Positions 53,328 to 62,166 are shown, counted from the stretch's first letter. The stretch is 64,000 nucleotides of DNA from Methanocella_A sp963792125 (GCA_963792125.1 CAWBVA010000005.1:124001-188000); one strand, 5' to 3'. Notes: generated by a model from the letters alone, not told the origin. Numbers and translations are program-made.

Positions 53328-53409
53328 ATGGCGTCGCCGGATGCCTTTTTCTTCTTCCCCTGCATGATCGAGAAATTGCTTGGTATTGATAGATAAAACT
53401 TTGTAACAC

Positions 53410-53615
53410 GAGAGCTGGTTTTTGCGGGGCTCCGGGGGGAAAACCTTGTTCCAAAAAGGCCCCCCTGGCTCGCGACACCGGACGCCTGCCCCGAAGGGGC
53501 AAAATCGCGATAGTTTTTGAGGGGCGCACGGGGAACTTTTTACCAAAAAGTTCCCCTGACACTGCCTGAAAAATGTGAAGGCTTTTGGGGGAGGCATCGG
53601 GCACGGCGGGCACAA
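53410..53615. repeat. Hairpin-rich intergenic region
   Basis: Three nested hairpins: a GGGGGG/CCCCCC arm pair (53435-53466), TGCCCCGAAGGGGCA (53488-53502) and a perfect 12-bp pair GGGGAACTTTTT-ACC-AAAAAGTTCCCC-type at 53530-53556. It lies after the beta-propeller gene and before purM on the minus strand and probably ends transcription of the former. It resembles repeats found in other genomes. Confidence 0.55.
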
Positions 53616-53625
53616 CGCGATGCCG

Positions 53626-54747
53626 TTACTTCCCGACGCGGCGGTAGCTGATCACGGCCGCGACCATAACCAGTAGCAGCACGAGAACGATCAGCGAGAA
53701 GTCTAAGGGGCCATTGTTAGAGCCGAACATGGTTGCAGGCGTCGGAGCCGGCTGCACGTCGACATAGGTCGTGTTGACGATGTATGCGACGCCATACGGG
53801 GTCTTGCCTGTGGCAATCGTACTGTCCACTTTCAGGGTGGTCGCGTTGATGACCGAAATCGAGTCCCCGCCGGAGTTGGCGACGTAGACACGCTGGCCGT
53901 CCTCGCTGACGGCCACGCCCGCGGGCATCTTTCCCACGGTGACCGTGTTCCGTACAATACGGGTACCCAGGTCCAGGATTGTGACGGTGTTCCCGTTCAT
54001 GTTGGTGACGTATGCCGCCTGGTGGTCCGGGCTCATCGCGATGCCATAAGGCCCGTTACCGACATGTACCATGTCAGTCACTTTGCGCGCGGCGAGATCG
54101 AAAAAGGATACATTGCCATCGGTGGTGCTGGAGAGCAGCGCCGGGCCCCCGGGAACGAAGGCTATTCCGTTATAGCTGTCACCCATCGGGATGGTCGCGT
54201 TGAGAAGTCCTGCGGCCGGATCGATGATCAGGAGCGAGTTACGTCCTGTGTCGACGGCGTACACGAGGCCGTCCTCGCCGACGGCAATGCCCGCAGGCTG
54301 GACCGCGGGCACGGTCACGATGCGATCGCCTGTGGCCACATCGTAGATCGAGATGCAAAAGCTGAAAGCGTTTGAGACATAAGCCCGGGAGTTGTCGTTG
54401 CTGATAGCGACGCCCGTCGGCCCGTGTTCCACATTGAAGGTATTGATCACCGTATCGTTAGCCGTGTCGATGACCGAGACCGTGCCATCGTCATAGTTAG
54501 CTACCAGAGCCCTGGAACCGTCGGTGCTGAGTATAATGATATACGGCTGGCTGCCCGCCTGTATCATCCGGTCTACGGCCCCTGTCGAGACATTGATGAC
54601 AAAGACGGAGTTTTCGCCTTTACAGGTGACGTATAGTTTGTCGTTATGGACGGCGACCTGCTCGGAAGTGGCCATGGCACTGCACAGGCTTAATGCCATG
54701 ATAAACACTATGACTGCCGCTGCAAAAGTCCGTAACCAGCCGCCCAT
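53626..54747 (-). CDS. Secreted YncE-like beta-propeller protein with membrane anchor
   Basis: 373 residues. Signal peptide (FAAAVIVFIMALSLCSAMAT), then seven or so 40-residue YVTN-type repeats (GSRALVANYDDGTVSVIDTA, SPDHQAAYVTNMNGNTVTIL, EDGQRVYVANSGGDSISVIN), which form a beta-propeller, then a transmembrane helix and basic end (LIVLVLLLVMVAAVISYRRV). It is held on the outside of the membrane like surface-layer proteins of methanogens. Ligand unknown. ATG 54747 is used, with AGGA upstream; a TTG at 54750 is also open. Confidence 0.85.
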   Translation of the reverse strand: MGGWLRTFAAAVIVFIMALSLCSAMATSEQVAVHNDKLYVTCKGENSVFVINVSTGAVDRMIQAGSQPYIIILSTDGSRALVANYDDGTVSVIDTANDTVINTFNVEHGPTGVAISNDNSRAYVSNAFSFCISIYDVATGDRIVTVPAVQPAGIAVGEDGLVYAVDTGRNSLLIIDPAAGLLNATIPMGDSYNGIAFVPGGPALLSSTTDGNVSFFDLAARKVTDMVHVGNGPYGIAMSPDHQAAYVTNMNGNTVTILDLGTRIVRNTVTVGKMPAGVAVSEDGQRVYVANSGGDSISVINATTLKVDSTIATGKTPYGVAYIVNTTYVDVQPAPTPATMFGSNNGPLDFSLIVLVLLLVMVAAVISYRRVGK

Positions 54748-54850
54748 CAAATCCTCTCACAAGTTCCGCTTACTTAACAAATAAATGGTATTAATGGTAA
54801 ATAGACTTTATTATGGTTGTAACAAAGAAGAAAAAGTATTGATCGCCGGA

Positions 54851-55021
54851 TTAGCGCCCTTCGCGCGGGCCGGCGAACATGTCGACCGGGTTCGGCACGA
54901 AACGACGGATTGGACACAGGTCCGCATTGCCGTCAGGCTGCAGGATGATCCGGAAGTTGGTGCACTCGCCACTCTCGATGTTGATAGGCCTGAAGAATTT
55001 GCACTGATGACATTCTGGCAT
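54851..55021 (-). CDS. Small CxxC protein, paralogue of the next
   Basis: 56 residues from ATG 55021: MPECHQCKFFRPINIESGEC, then NFRIILQPDGNADLCPIRRF and a tail. Four cysteines (CHQC, one in GEC, one in LCP) can bind a metal cluster. It is related to the next gene (55168-55302): same MP-C-x2-CKF-x2-P, GECTN and C-P. These resemble the small Fe-S subunits that accompany glycyl radical enzymes, but no such enzyme is here. Longer starts at 55063 and 55096 are possible. Confidence 0.55.
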   Translation of the reverse strand: MPECHQCKFFRPINIESGECTNFRIILQPDGNADLCPIRRFVPNPVDMFAGPREGR

Positions 55022-55167
55022 TTTTTTAATTTTCCCCCATGTGAAATTATCCTCGGTGCCCATAATCCTTTGTTTCCTGCAAAAGCGGTGAAGCACATTG
55101 TTTTTAGCAAGGGCATAGAGAAAGCTAACCCTTGCGAAATGATACTTTTACCGGATATCGATCGTGA

Positions 55168-55302
55168 CTATTTTGGCACGAACATCCGCGACGGGCACCG
55201 GGCCGTATCGTTGTCCGGCTCCACGGGTATGCCCGCGTTGGTGCATTCGCCCGTCTTTGCGTCCTTTGGCTTGTAGAACTTACATTGTGAACAGGTCGGC
55301 AT
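55168..55302 (-). CDS. Small CxxC protein, paralogue of the previous
   Basis: 44 residues: MPTCSQCKFYKPKDAKTGEC, then TNAGIPVEPDNDTARCPSRM and a short end. The four cysteines match those of the 54851-55021 protein. GAGGT lies eight bases before ATG 55302, so it is likely expressed. The pair probably arose by duplication. Too small and diverged to assign a function; a small Fe-S or zinc protein. Confidence 0.6.
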   Translation of the reverse strand: MPTCSQCKFYKPKDAKTGECTNAGIPVEPDNDTARCPSRMFVPK

Positions 55303-55370
55303 GTAATGCTACCTCAGAAAACAGAGTATGTTTCCGCAAAGGAAAATAATCTTTTCTAAAAACAGACGGG

Positions 55371-56774
55371 TTAGAGCTTGTGCAGCTCGAACTCGTCATG
55401 GAGCACTTTAACCGCTCTGGTGGCGTCGTCCTTGTTGACCACGAAGGAGATGTTGGCCTCGGAGGAGCCCTGGCTGATCATGCGGATGTTGACCCGCTCT
55501 CTGCCCAGCGCGGTGAATACCCGCCCGGCGATGCCGGGGTTGCCCGCCATGCCGGCGCCGACGACGGCGACCACGCAGACGTTGTTGTTGCAGGTCAGGT
55601 CCCGGGCTATTTCGCCATTGAACTCGGCCTTGAGGGCAGCAAGAGCCCTGTCCACCTGCGGGCCGTCGATGGCCAGCGAGACGTTGAACTCGCTCGACGC
55701 CTGGCTGATCATGATGATATTGATGTCCTCCTTGCCCAGCGCGGAGAAAATGCGCCCTGCCACGCCCGGCGTGCCGGACAGGCCCGCGCCGCTGATGTTG
55801 ATCAGGCCGATGTTCTTGATCATCGTCACGGCCTTGATCGGGTGACCATTGGCGGAGGTATCCTTCATGAGCACGACCGTTCCCGGGTGCTCCGGCTGGA
55901 ACGTGTTAAGCACCTTGACCGGGATGCCTTTCTTCACGGCCGGCTCGATGGTCTTGGGGTGTAGCACCTTGGCGCCGAAGTAGGACATCTCCATCGCCTC
56001 GAGGTACGTAACCACGGGCAGCGTCCGGGCCTGCGGCACCAGCCGCGGGTCGGTGGTCATGATGCCGTTGACGTCCGTGTAAATCCAGAATCTCGTCGCG
56101 TCGACCGCCGCGCCGATAATCGAGGCGCTGTAGTCCGAGCCGCCCCGGCCCAGCACTGTGATGACTCCCTTCTTGTCCGCGGCCACGAAGCCCGTGACCA
56201 CAGGGACGAAGCCCGCCTTAAGCAGCGGCATGAGGTTTTCCTTGACCCTGACGTCCGTCACCGGGTCCAGCCGCGCGCTCTCGTACCGGCTGTCAGTGAT
56301 GACGCCGGCCTCTCCGCCGGAGAAGTGCTTCGATTTCATTCCAATGTCGCGAAGCGAGGCACTAATGATTGGCACGCACATGCGCTCGCCGAACGAGTAG
56401 ATGTAGGCCAGCGAGCGGTTGGTCAGCTCGCCCAGGTAGCAGACGCCTATGAGGGCGTTTTTCAGCTCGGACAGACGCTGCTGGATTTCCGCCCGGGTCT
56501 CATCACGGATGGCACCATCGTGTATCGCGTCGACGATGGCCTTCTCGTGCCGGTCGGAAAGGGCAGTGAAATGAGTCTCGATCTCCTTAGCGCTGCATGT
56601 GTTGCTCGCTATCTGGGCCATCTCGAAGAGCTTATCGGTCACGCCGGTCATGGCCGAAGCGACCACAATGACCTCGTTGTCCTGATCGTAGTACCTTTTG
56701 GCCAGTGCAGCCACGTTCCTGATCTTAAGGCCGTCGCCTACAGATGTGCCGCCGAACTTCATCACGATGCGCAT
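55371..56774 (-). CDS. lysC: Aspartate kinase with two ACT domains
   Basis: 467 residues. Phosphorylates aspartate, the first step to lysine, threonine and methionine. Kinase domain: MRIVMKFGGTSVGDGLKIRN, VVTGFVAADKKGVITVLGRG (nucleotide site), GGSDYSASIIGAAVDATRFW, YTDVNGIMTTDPRLVP. Two ACT domains bind the feedback amino acid (INISGAGLSGTPGVAGRIFS and VVAVVGAGMAGNPGIAGRVF). ATG 56774 is used; the TTG at 56780 is less likely. Intact and alone. Confidence 0.95.
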   Translation of the reverse strand: MRIVMKFGGTSVGDGLKIRNVAALAKRYYDQDNEVIVVASAMTGVTDKLFEMAQIASNTCSAKEIETHFTALSDRHEKAIVDAIHDGAIRDETRAEIQQRLSELKNALIGVCYLGELTNRSLAYIYSFGERMCVPIISASLRDIGMKSKHFSGGEAGVITDSRYESARLDPVTDVRVKENLMPLLKAGFVPVVTGFVAADKKGVITVLGRGGSDYSASIIGAAVDATRFWIYTDVNGIMTTDPRLVPQARTLPVVTYLEAMEMSYFGAKVLHPKTIEPAVKKGIPVKVLNTFQPEHPGTVVLMKDTSANGHPIKAVTMIKNIGLINISGAGLSGTPGVAGRIFSALGKEDINIIMISQASSEFNVSLAIDGPQVDRALAALKAEFNGEIARDLTCNNNVCVVAVVGAGMAGNPGIAGRVFTALGRERVNIRMISQGSSEANISFVVNKDDATRAVKVLHDEFELHKL

Positions 56775-56780
56775 TATCAA

Positions 56781-57120
56781 TCACAGTCCGTCTGGGAGAC
56801 AAGTATTAGTGATACTGTTCAGGGTATATAAGAAAATTCCGATGCCACGGAGGGCACGTAGGGCACGGAGGCCACGGGGTTACCCGATAACAATATTCAC
56901 GGAAAATTATGTTAAAAAGCTATACGGAGAAGCACTGCTCCAAGGGACACCTGTTCGCGCGCGCACGCGTGCCCCGACATTCGCATGGGTACCTGTCTTT
57001 CGTGGCAAAAGCCTGACCATAACCCCGGCCATCGACCTGTGCACATAGCAAGCCTTCCTTTGTGTCCGCCGTGTCCGATATCAGAAAGGGATTAATATAA
57101 TAATACCATAGTATGAACGT
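56781..57120. other. Repeat-filled gap before the ABC exporter, no gene seen
   Basis: About 340 bases. It holds a plus-strand arm of the CACGGAGGGCAC family (56842-56882), the 23-base CG motif copy (56953-56975) and an opposite-arm fragment (TTCCTTTGTGTCCGCCGTGT, near 57055). Near 57095 lies an AT-rich TATA-like ATTAATATAATAATACC about 25 bases before the exporter ATG. No open frame with coding character was found. Confidence 0.6.
56953..56975. repeat. Alternating CG motif, second of the identical pair
   Basis: Same 23 bases as at 40446-40470: TT, CGCGCGCGCACGCGTGCCCC, G. Alternating purine-pyrimidine with Z-DNA potential. Confidence 0.55.
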
Positions 57121-58026
57121 ATGGCGATCGTCGAGGGCACGGACCTGGTGAAAAACTACGATGGCCTGGCAGCCGTCGATCACGTCAGCTTCTCCATCGA
57201 CCGGATGGAGTGCTTCGGCTTTCTCGGGCCCAACGGCGCCGGTAAGACCACGGTCATGAAGATGATCTATTGCCGGACTCCGGTGACTCACGGCGAAGTC
57301 CTGGTCGGAGGCATCAGCGTGCGCAAGGAGCCCCGTCAGGTCAAGGACATGATCGGCGTGGCAACACAGGACGATACTCTGGACCGCGACCTGACAGTCT
57401 TTGAGAACCTCATGGTCTACTCGCGGTATTTCGACACCCCGAAGGCCGTGGCGAAGAAACGGATCAACGACCTGCTCGACCGGTTCGACCTGGAGGAAAA
57501 GAGGAATACCAGCGTTGACGATCTCTCCGGCGGCATGCGGCGAAAGCTGATCGTCGCCCGGGCACTGATCAACGATCCCAGCATACTGATACTCGACGAG
57601 CCCACGACTGGCCTCGACCCGCAGGCGAGGCGGCAGATCTGGGACATGGTGATCCGGCTCAAGTCGGAGGGCAAGACGATCATCCTGACCACCCACTACA
57701 TGGACGAGGCGCAGGAGCTCTGCGATCGCATCGCGGTCATGTTCAACGGCAAAATCCTGGAGTCCGGGACCCCGGAAGGCATGATCAGCCGCGTGGTCGG
57801 CCAGCATGTCTGCGAGATCTATGCCCGGGACGCTGCGGCGGTGAAAGAGATCAGGAAGAACATTTCGGGCAACATGGAGCAGGTCGGCAATCGCCTGTAC
57901 GTCTATGGCAACAACCCGGAAGAGCTGGCGATGAAATGTGACACGGTCAAGTCGGAATACCGGGTCGTGCGCAGGACCAACCTTGAGGACGTGTTCCTCA
58001 AGCTCACGGGCGGGAGAGAGATATAA
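57121..58026 (+). CDS. ABC exporter ATPase (DrrA/NodI-like)
   Basis: 301 residues. Walker A is LGPNGAGKTTVMKMIYCRT, signature LSGGMRRKLIVARAL, Walker B SILILDEPTTGLDPQARRQI, switch His in TTHYMDEAQELCDRI. The C-terminal domain (about 220-301) ends with LEDVFLKLTGGREI, as in drug-resistance and Nod-factor-type exporters. It energises the permease whose ATG overlaps its stop by one base. Substrate is unknown. Confidence 0.92.
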   Translation: MAIVEGTDLVKNYDGLAAVDHVSFSIDRMECFGFLGPNGAGKTTVMKMIYCRTPVTHGEVLVGGISVRKEPRQVKDMIGVATQDDTLDRDLTVFENLMVYSRYFDTPKAVAKKRINDLLDRFDLEEKRNTSVDDLSGGMRRKLIVARALINDPSILILDEPTTGLDPQARRQIWDMVIRLKSEGKTIILTTHYMDEAQELCDRIAVMFNGKILESGTPEGMISRVVGQHVCEIYARDAAAVKEIRKNISGNMEQVGNRLYVYGNNPEELAMKCDTVKSEYRVVRRTNLEDVFLKLTGGREI

Positions 58027-58802
58027 TGAGGGTAGAGCTGCCGTCGCTGCGGGCCAGGCACGTCTGGAGCAGGGACTTAAACGTGTTCCGGAAATTTTTC
58101 ATCTCGAGCATACTGCCCTTCTTCGCCGAGCCGTTGCTGTACATTCTCGCCCTGGGCTACGGCCTCGGCTTCTTCGTGGGGAACATCGGCGACATACCTT
58201 ACCCTGTGTTCCTGGCGCCGGGCATCCTCTCGTACTCGGCCATGTTCGCCGCCTCCTCCGAGTGCACGTATTCCACGTTCGTCCGCATGCACTTCCAGAA
58301 GACCTTCGACGCGGTGCTGAGCACCCCTGTAAATATCGAAGACATCGTGCTGGGCGAGATATTATGGGGAGCCACCAAGAGCCTGATCAGCGGCGTATGT
58401 ATCTTCGCCGTGATCTACGCGCTGGGGCTGGTCCGGCTCGAGTCATTTATCATCATCGTGCCGACTGTGGCGCTGGTCGGGGTCATGTTCGCGTCCCTGG
58501 GCATGTTCTTCACCTCTATCGTGCCGACCATCGACTCGTTCAACTACTACTTCACGCTGGTGATCTCGCCCATGTTCCTGCTGTCCGGCGTGTTCTTCCC
58601 GCTCAATGGCAGCAACCTGCCGGCCATCGTCCCGATGATCGCCTGGTTCATGCCGCTGACCCATGCCGTGAACGTAATCCGCCCGGCGGCGATGGGACAG
58701 TACGCCTGGAGCTTCGCCGGGGATATCCTGTGGATGGCCATATTCACGCTGATCTTTTACTTGCTCTCGACCGTACTGATGCGACGAAGGCTAATACAGT
58801 AA
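58026..58802 (+). CDS. ABC-2 type permease (NodJ/DrrB-like)
   Basis: 258 residues with six transmembrane helices (FFISSILPFFAEPLLYILAL, LISGVCIFAVIYALGLVRLE, VPTVALVGVMFASLGMFFTS, and others). It carries the ABC-2 signature near the fourth to fifth helices (YYFTLVISPMFLLSGVFFPL). The first 30 residues are basic and cytosolic. It forms a dimeric exporter with the preceding ATPase. Substrate unknown. The gene ends before a GGCGCC repeat cluster. Confidence 0.9.
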   Translation: MRVELPSLRARHVWSRDLNVFRKFFISSILPFFAEPLLYILALGYGLGFFVGNIGDIPYPVFLAPGILSYSAMFAASSECTYSTFVRMHFQKTFDAVLSTPVNIEDIVLGEILWGATKSLISGVCIFAVIYALGLVRLESFIIIVPTVALVGVMFASLGMFFTSIVPTIDSFNYYFTLVISPMFLLSGVFFPLNGSNLPAIVPMIAWFMPLTHAVNVIRPAAMGQYAWSFAGDILWMAIFTLIFYLLSTVLMRRRLIQ

Positions 58803-59008
58803 GCCGCTAAGGGTCTAAGAGAAAACGCTAAGGCGCCACTTGCACCGAAGGTAGGAAGATTTTAAAGCTACTAAGGGACTAAGTGCTAAAACATACATGA
58901 TGACTTATGTGCTTTGCTTCTTGGCGCCTAAAATAAAAAATGGCTGGCGCCTTGAAACCTTCGGTTGCTAAAAGTGGCGACTGGCGCCTCCCTTAAAATA
59001 TTGGTGCC
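58803..59008. repeat. GGCGCC-type repeat cluster, second site
   Basis: Units such as CTAAGGCGCCACTT, TTCTTGGCGCCTAA and TGGCGCCTTGAAACC, with opposite-arm units of CTAAGGG. Part of it (GGCGCCTTGAAAC ... AAAAGTGGCG) is nearly the same as in 48085-48125. It lies between the exporter and a convergent small gene. Confidence 0.65.
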
Positions 59009-59206
59009 TTACTCTTCGCGGACGACGCTCAGGTCGTTTTTATCACAGATCGCCGTGCCGTACTTACCGAAGTCGACCTCGAAGGTGTTCCACCCGCTGC
59101 CGGCAATCTTGACGACGATTACGCCCTCCGCGCCCTCTGGTATGGAGCCTCCGTCGATGGAGACCTTGATCTCGCGGAGCAGCACTACCCGGTCGTTCTG
59201 TCGCAT
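59009..59206 (-). CDS. Small SH3-like protein (DUF4926-like)
   Basis: 65 residues: NDRVVLLREIKVSIDGGSIP, EGAEGVIVVKIAGSG, NTFEVDFGKYGTAICDKNDL. The fold is a small beta barrel, similar to DUF4926 proteins that sit with toxin-antitoxin or restriction genes elsewhere. No partner gene lies here. ATG 59206 is used; convergent with the exporter. Confidence 0.62.
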   Translation of the reverse strand: MRQNDRVVLLREIKVSIDGGSIPEGAEGVIVVKIAGSGWNTFEVDFGKYGTAICDKNDLSVVREE

Positions 59207-59292
59207 ACTATGAACTTGCGCATTGATCGTGTTTAAATCTTTTTGCTCCCCCTCGATAATGCTTATTAGGCGTCCACGCCATTGTATCCATC

Positions 59293-60066
59293 ATGGACAC
59301 CATCGCCATGACCATCGCCGGGTCCGACTCGGGCGGCGGCGCCGGCGTACAGGCCGACATCAAGACGTTCCAGGCGCTGGGCGTTCACGGGGCCTGCGCG
59401 ATAACGGCGCTCACCTCGCAGAACACGACCGGCGTCCAGTCTGTTTTCGATGTGCCCCTGCCCGTCATCGCCAGCCAGATCGACTCAGTCATGGCTGACT
59501 TCCCGGTCCGCTACGCGAAGACCGGCATGCTGTCGCGATCGGAAACTGTCAGGCTGGTGGCGGAAAAGGTCCGGCAGTACGGGCTCAAGGTCGTCGTCGA
59601 CCCGGTCATGGCCGCAGAGGCAGGCGGAAGGCTGCTGAACCCGGACGCGGTCGAGGCACTGAAAGAAGTACTGCTGCCGCTGGCCGAGGCGACTACGCCG
59701 AACGTCTGCGAGGCGGGCGTACTGTCCGGCGTCGAGGTCAAAGACATGGACTCGGCGAAGGAAGCCTGTAAAAAGATACACGCTCTCGGCGTGAAGTATG
59801 TCATCCTCACCGGCGGCCACTTCGGCGGCAGGGATATCCTGTACGACGGCCTGAAGTTCACTATTTTCGAAGGGCCGCTGGTCAAAGGCGGCACCCACGG
59901 CACCGGCTGCACCTATGCGGCGGCGATGACCGCGTACCTGGCAAAGGGCGAGACGATTGAGAATGCGTGCGATAAAGCCAAGCGGTTCGTGAAAGAGGCT
60001 GTGCTCAATTCCATGGACGTCGGCCACGGCGTGCACCCGGTCAACCCGGGCGGATGCCGGCGGTAA
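59293..60066 (+). CDS. thiD: Hydroxymethylpyrimidine/phosphomethylpyrimidine kinase
   Basis: 257 residues; phosphorylates hydroxymethylpyrimidine and its phosphate for thiamine synthesis. Motifs: AMTIAGSDSGGGAGVQADIK, ALGVHGACAITALTSQNTTG, KVVVDPVMAAEAGGRLL and GTHGTGCTYAAAMTAYLAKG, with the anion hole and catalytic Asp/Cys region. It lacks the ThiN domain fused in many archaea. It begins at ATG 59293. It is a single gene. Confidence 0.93.
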   Translation: MDTIAMTIAGSDSGGGAGVQADIKTFQALGVHGACAITALTSQNTTGVQSVFDVPLPVIASQIDSVMADFPVRYAKTGMLSRSETVRLVAEKVRQYGLKVVVDPVMAAEAGGRLLNPDAVEALKEVLLPLAEATTPNVCEAGVLSGVEVKDMDSAKEACKKIHALGVKYVILTGGHFGGRDILYDGLKFTIFEGPLVKGGTHGTGCTYAAAMTAYLAKGETIENACDKAKRFVKEAVLNSMDVGHGVHPVNPGGCRR

Positions 60067-60208
60067 AACTTTTTTATCGCGCATGCCGTTATTGCACAGT
60101 TGCTATTGATTAATCGCATTGAGTGAAATGCACGAAAGAGGATATCGGTTGAGCGTTCGTACGAAAGAGGATATATATGCCGATGTGCGATTATGATAGG
60201 GAGCCGTT

Positions 60209-60862
60209 ATGGAAGGGGCCTTTTTAAGGAGACGGGGTGCGCGCTTCTGCGTCGCCGCGATCGCCGTATACGTCCTCTGCACGTTCGTATCGGCGTTCTT
60301 CCTGACCAAGCCGTTCGATCCGCTGGGTAACTGGATCGGCGACCTCGGGAACGCAACCTTCAACCCGCAGGGCGCGATCATCTACAACGGAGGCGTCATC
60401 CTGGCAGGGCTGCTGCTCGCGCCGTTCATGCTAAGCCTGGCCTACTGGCACATCGGCCCGCTCTGGTCGAGGCGTATGCTCATCGTAGCGGAGGCGGCGG
60501 GCCTAGGCCTGTGCCTCGGCATGGTACTGCTGGGCCTGTTCCCGGAAAGCGCGGGAGGCCTCCACCTGCACCTGTCCGAGTTCATCTACGTCGCCCTCAC
60601 CCTGGTGATCTTCCTGGTCAACGTGGCGCTCTACCACAATGTCAGGTACCGGCTATGGATGATTCCCCTGCTGGGGTTCGTGGCGTTCCTGGTGAACTGC
60701 ATGTTCATCGGCCTTTACCTCGCGGACATCAAGCCCGCCCTGTTTCCCGTGTACCTATGGCTGTCCGTCTACCTGGCGTTCTTCTGGATATTCCTGTTCT
60801 GCTACAATGCCCTGGCGACCCGGGCGCCGGATTTGATGAAGACCAGGCACGGGTTGCTGTGA
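60209..60862 (+). CDS. DUF998 family membrane protein
   Basis: 217 residues with six transmembrane helices. The family pattern is visible: PLGNWIGDLGNATFNPQGAI, IYNGGVILAGLLLAPFMLSL, LGMVLLGLFPESAGGLHLHL and the later helices. DUF998 members are predicted membrane proteins with no known role. GGGAG lies six bases before ATG 60209. Confidence 0.82.
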   Translation: MEGAFLRRRGARFCVAAIAVYVLCTFVSAFFLTKPFDPLGNWIGDLGNATFNPQGAIIYNGGVILAGLLLAPFMLSLAYWHIGPLWSRRMLIVAEAAGLGLCLGMVLLGLFPESAGGLHLHLSEFIYVALTLVIFLVNVALYHNVRYRLWMIPLLGFVAFLVNCMFIGLYLADIKPALFPVYLWLSVYLAFFWIFLFCYNALATRAPDLMKTRHGLL

Positions 60863-60967
60863 AATAGGCTGCAAATCGCCAGCCGGTGCAAGGTCAAGTA
60901 GACGCGCGCGAGCGGCCGGGCGGCCATCATGGTAATGATGCTACAATTGTGTCATGGTTCAATTGCC
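60863..60967. other. Intergenic stretch before the tRNA-linked repeat, CG motif
   Basis: About 105 bases after the DUF998 gene. It contains GACGCGCGCGAGCGGCCGGG (60901-60920), another alternating CG motif, and no open frame. The repeat element starts at 60968. Confidence 0.4.
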
Positions 60968-61115
60968 CAGGGCTGGCTTTTTGATCTTCCGCTGCGACGA
61001 AGGAGCGGAGCGGTCATGCCGGGGGAGTCCAGCGGAGCGCGTTAGCGCGGAGCGACTAGAGGGGGACGGGAGCCCCCTCTTGATCCGTCAGAAGCAGAAA
61101 TGGTGACCAGCCCTG
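60968..61115. repeat. 148-bp element with terminal inverted repeats, copy 2, 3' of tRNA-Met
   Basis: Begins CAGGGCTGGCTTTTTGATCT and ends AGCCCTG. It shares the outer parts and the GAGGGGG/CCCCCTC hairpin with copy 1 (46887-47026), and the central part differs by small insertions. Its end lies 140 bases past the 3' end of tRNA-Met, in the same orientation as copy 1 to tRNA-Gly. Confidence 0.75.
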
Positions 61116-61255
61116 CTCAATGTGATACTACGGCAGACATACGAAGAGAAAGTCGAAGCTATGGCTGACATATGGAGACCGGGATAGGCACTGGAATGGT
61201 ATTTTGAGCATACATTGATGCAACACGCTATCCAAAAAGAGTATATTAAAGAAAG

Positions 61256-61361
61256 TGTCGGAGGGGGGATGCAACCCCCGACCTCCGGATGTCTTAGGTT
61301 TTAGGCGAAATTTTCATAACCCTATGAGTCCGACGCCCTAACCAGACTAGGCCACTCCGAC
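61256..61361 (-). tRNA. tRNA-Met (CAT), elongator-type, with intron
   Basis: Minus-strand cloverleaf of 106 bases. Acceptor GTCGGAG pairs with CTCCGAC, discriminator A. The D-arm holds GCCTAGTCTGGTTAGGGC. The anticodon arm is TCGGA, then CTCATA, an intron of about 32 bases, A, TCCGG, and the T-arm GGGGG-TTGCATC-CCCCC. The intron sits at the canonical 37/38 site and has a GGGTT...AACC helix that would form a bulge-helix-bulge. A CAT anticodon could also be Ile2; the arm sequence resembles elongator Met in archaea. Confidence 0.88.
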
Positions 61362-61472
61362 ATCACGATTCGACGTTTTGCATACTCTAAATACCATTCT
61401 ATGATATAATTCTTATGGTTTCAGCCCGGGCATATGCCGCAACAAGGCCCATATCGGAGTATATAAAAAAGT

Positions 61473-62166
61473 TCACGCCTTCCGGCGCAGCACTTCCACC
61501 CGGTCCTCGTAGCCCAGGTATACTTCCGCTGCGTTGGTGAAGATGCCGTGCTCCACCAGGCCGGGTATCCGTGACAGCTTTTCGCCCAGGTCCGCTGGGT
61601 TCTATCACGCCGAACTCGCAGTCTAATATGAAGTTGCCGTTGTCGGATATGATGGGGCCGTCCTTGCCGCTGCAGGTGCGCACCTTGCAGGTGCCGCCGA
61701 GCTTCTGCAGCTCGCGCTCGACCAGCCGGCGTGCGTAGGGCAACACCTCGATCGGCACGGACCGGTTCAGCATGGCGCTGAACTTCTTGTTATCGGCCAC
61801 GACAACGAACATCTTCGCCGAGTAGGAAACAATCTTCTCCCGGGTGTGCGCCGCGCCGCCGCCCTTGATGACGTTCAGCGACGCATCGATCTGGTCGGCG
61901 CCGTCGATGTCGATGTCGAGGACAGGCGACTCGTCCAGGCTGGTCAGCGGTATTCCGCACTCGATGGCCAGTGCCTCGGCCGCATAGGAAGTCGGCACGC
62001 CCTTGATATGCAGTCCGTCCTCTGCAATGCGCCGTCCCAGGTACCTGATCGCAAAAGCTGTAGTCGAGCCTGTCCCCAGGCCCACGACCATCCCCTCGCT
62101 CACCAGCTCGCAGGCCTTCTCGGCCGCGTTTTTCTTCTCGAGCTCACTCCCGGAAAGATTCTTCAT
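61473..62166 (-). CDS. rpiA: Ribose-5-phosphate isomerase A, frameshifted
   Basis: About 231 residues after repair; interconverts ribose 5-phosphate and ribulose 5-phosphate. Motifs: GMVVGLGTGSTTAFAIRYLG, LDIDIDGADQIDASLNVIKG (substrate loop), GGGAAHTREKIVSYSAKMFV and VPIEVLPYARRLVERELQKL. The frame breaks near 61594-61597 (GAACCCAGCGG has one base too many), where FGVIEPA joins DLGEKLSRIPGLVEHGIFTN, and the true end is 61473. Starts at ATG 62166. Sequence error is likely in so conserved a gene. Confidence 0.92.

Noticed and set aside
53328..53615. N-terminal extension of purM
   Set aside because: It lies in hairpin-rich repeat DNA; the conserved PurM start is TYAGSGVDIGK at 53327.
59207..59292. 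Thiamine riboswitch before thiD
   Set aside because: The gap is only about 86 bases and lacks the conserved TPP-riboswitch elements.
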